Shown here in pieces: positions 19,791 to 20,024 of a stretch of 20,024 nucleotides of DNA. Within the stretch, counting starts at the first letter, position 1. Each line of letters opens with the position of its first letter. A program made the translations under genes and the position numbers. Source of the DNA: a virus; the IMG/VR virus record IMGVR_UViG_3300020129_000305, positions 1-20,024 of that record; one strand, given 5' to 3'. The notes under the pieces are model-generated. The model made no database searches and was not told where the DNA came from. It worked only from the letters and a program-made list of their open reading frames with translations.

Positions 19791-20024
19791 TTCTGCTGAT
19801 CCTCCTCCTCGGAGTCGTCGGCCGGTTTCTGGTCGGCCGGCATCATCGGCGGCGGTTTCGGCGCCGCCGGCGGCGGTTTCGGCTTCGGGGCCGGCCCGGA
19901 CAGATCCAGCGGGCTGCACATCAGATAGGCCCGGCACTCGTCGGCGGTGGCGATATCGGCGGCGACCAAGGTGGACAGGGCGACGGCGGTGGTCGGCAGA
20001 TCCTCTCGCAGCAGCTTGTCCCGC
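19787..20024 (-). CDS. Portal protein, C-terminal end only
   Basis: The gene enters from beyond the window's right edge. The 78 residues that remain read RDKLLREDLPTTAVALSTLV, AADIATADECRAYLMCSPLD and then a proline/lysine-rich and acidic tail (APKPKPPPAAPKPPPM ... EEEDQQK). A helix ending in TADECRAYL followed by a short disordered tail is typical of the C-terminus of HK97-family portals, and the following protease/capsid order supports it. The N-terminal part is missing, so the call is by position and this motif. Confidence 0.75.
   Translation of the reverse strand, partial: RDKLLREDLPTTAVALSTLVAADIATADECRAYLMCSPLDLSGPAPKPKPPPAAPKPPPMMPADQKPADDSEEEDQQK

Noticed and set aside
1-20024. CRISPR array, toxin-antitoxin pair or anti-phage defence operon
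   Set aside because: No spaced identical repeats of CRISPR size and no recognisable defence or toxin domains; the methylase is a lone phage Dam-type enzyme without a restriction partner.

Overview
The window is phage DNA: most of the genome of a temperate, long-tailed (siphovirus) phage of a high-GC actinobacterium. The host assignment is an inference. It rests on the very GC-rich third codon positions, frequent GTG/TTG starts, ATGA/GTGA-coupled genes, and a module layout and protein set typical of actinobacteriophages. No bacterial chromosomal gene, tRNA, rRNA, IS element or CRISPR array was seen. Almost every gene lies on the minus strand. The only clear plus-strand genes are a small Xre-type repressor and the tyrosine integrase.

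Reading the minus strand from right to left, the virion module comes first. It holds the C-terminal end of the portal (cut by the window edge), prohead protease, major capsid protein, a TIG/Ig-like protein, a small beta-rich protein, a collagen-like fibre, head-tail connectors, major tail protein, an HK97-gp10-like protein, two overlapping tail-assembly chaperone frames, tape measure, distal tail and tail-hub proteins, and a putative receptor-binding protein. The lysis module follows (8762 down to 7082). It has an amidase/peptidoglycan-binding endolysin, a two-helix holin candidate and three very small ORFs (27, 32 and 38 aa), of which the 32- and 38-aa ones are single-span membrane proteins.

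The integration/immunity module (about 7080 to 5040) holds a candidate attP with two paired arm-type repeats, the integrase, a strong hairpin, the repressor, and a divergent control region with TGTCCC/GGGACA operator-like repeats. Phage genes lie on both sides of the apparently intact attP-like region, so the sequence looks like the circular or virion form, not an integrated prophage. If the map is circular, the HNH/endonuclease VII end at the left would lead through the unseen terminase genes to the portal at the right edge.

The early module (5039 down to 52) holds excisionase, a 55-aa protein, a recombination-type protein, a VRR-NUC nuclease, a small CxxC protein, a winged-helix replication initiator, a zinc-ribbon gene broken by a +1 frameshift, a Dam-like adenine methylase, an HTH/zinc-finger protein, a DUF7694-like protein, endonuclease VII, a 30-aa membrane peptide and an HNH nuclease.

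The most interesting signals are non-coding. (1) A lambda-like replication origin seems to lie inside the initiator gene: four GC-rich iterons, a perfect DnaA box, and a tandem 12-mer AT-richer stretch. (2) A 12-bp motif close to AGTCCGGATAAC recurs at gene boundaries of the left early region, three times overlapping a stop codon, which resembles the stoperators of cluster A mycobacteriophages. (3) Two large nested dyads share TGTGACAT outer arms. (4) The attP-like repeats are spaced one helical turn apart. None of these could be checked by search here.
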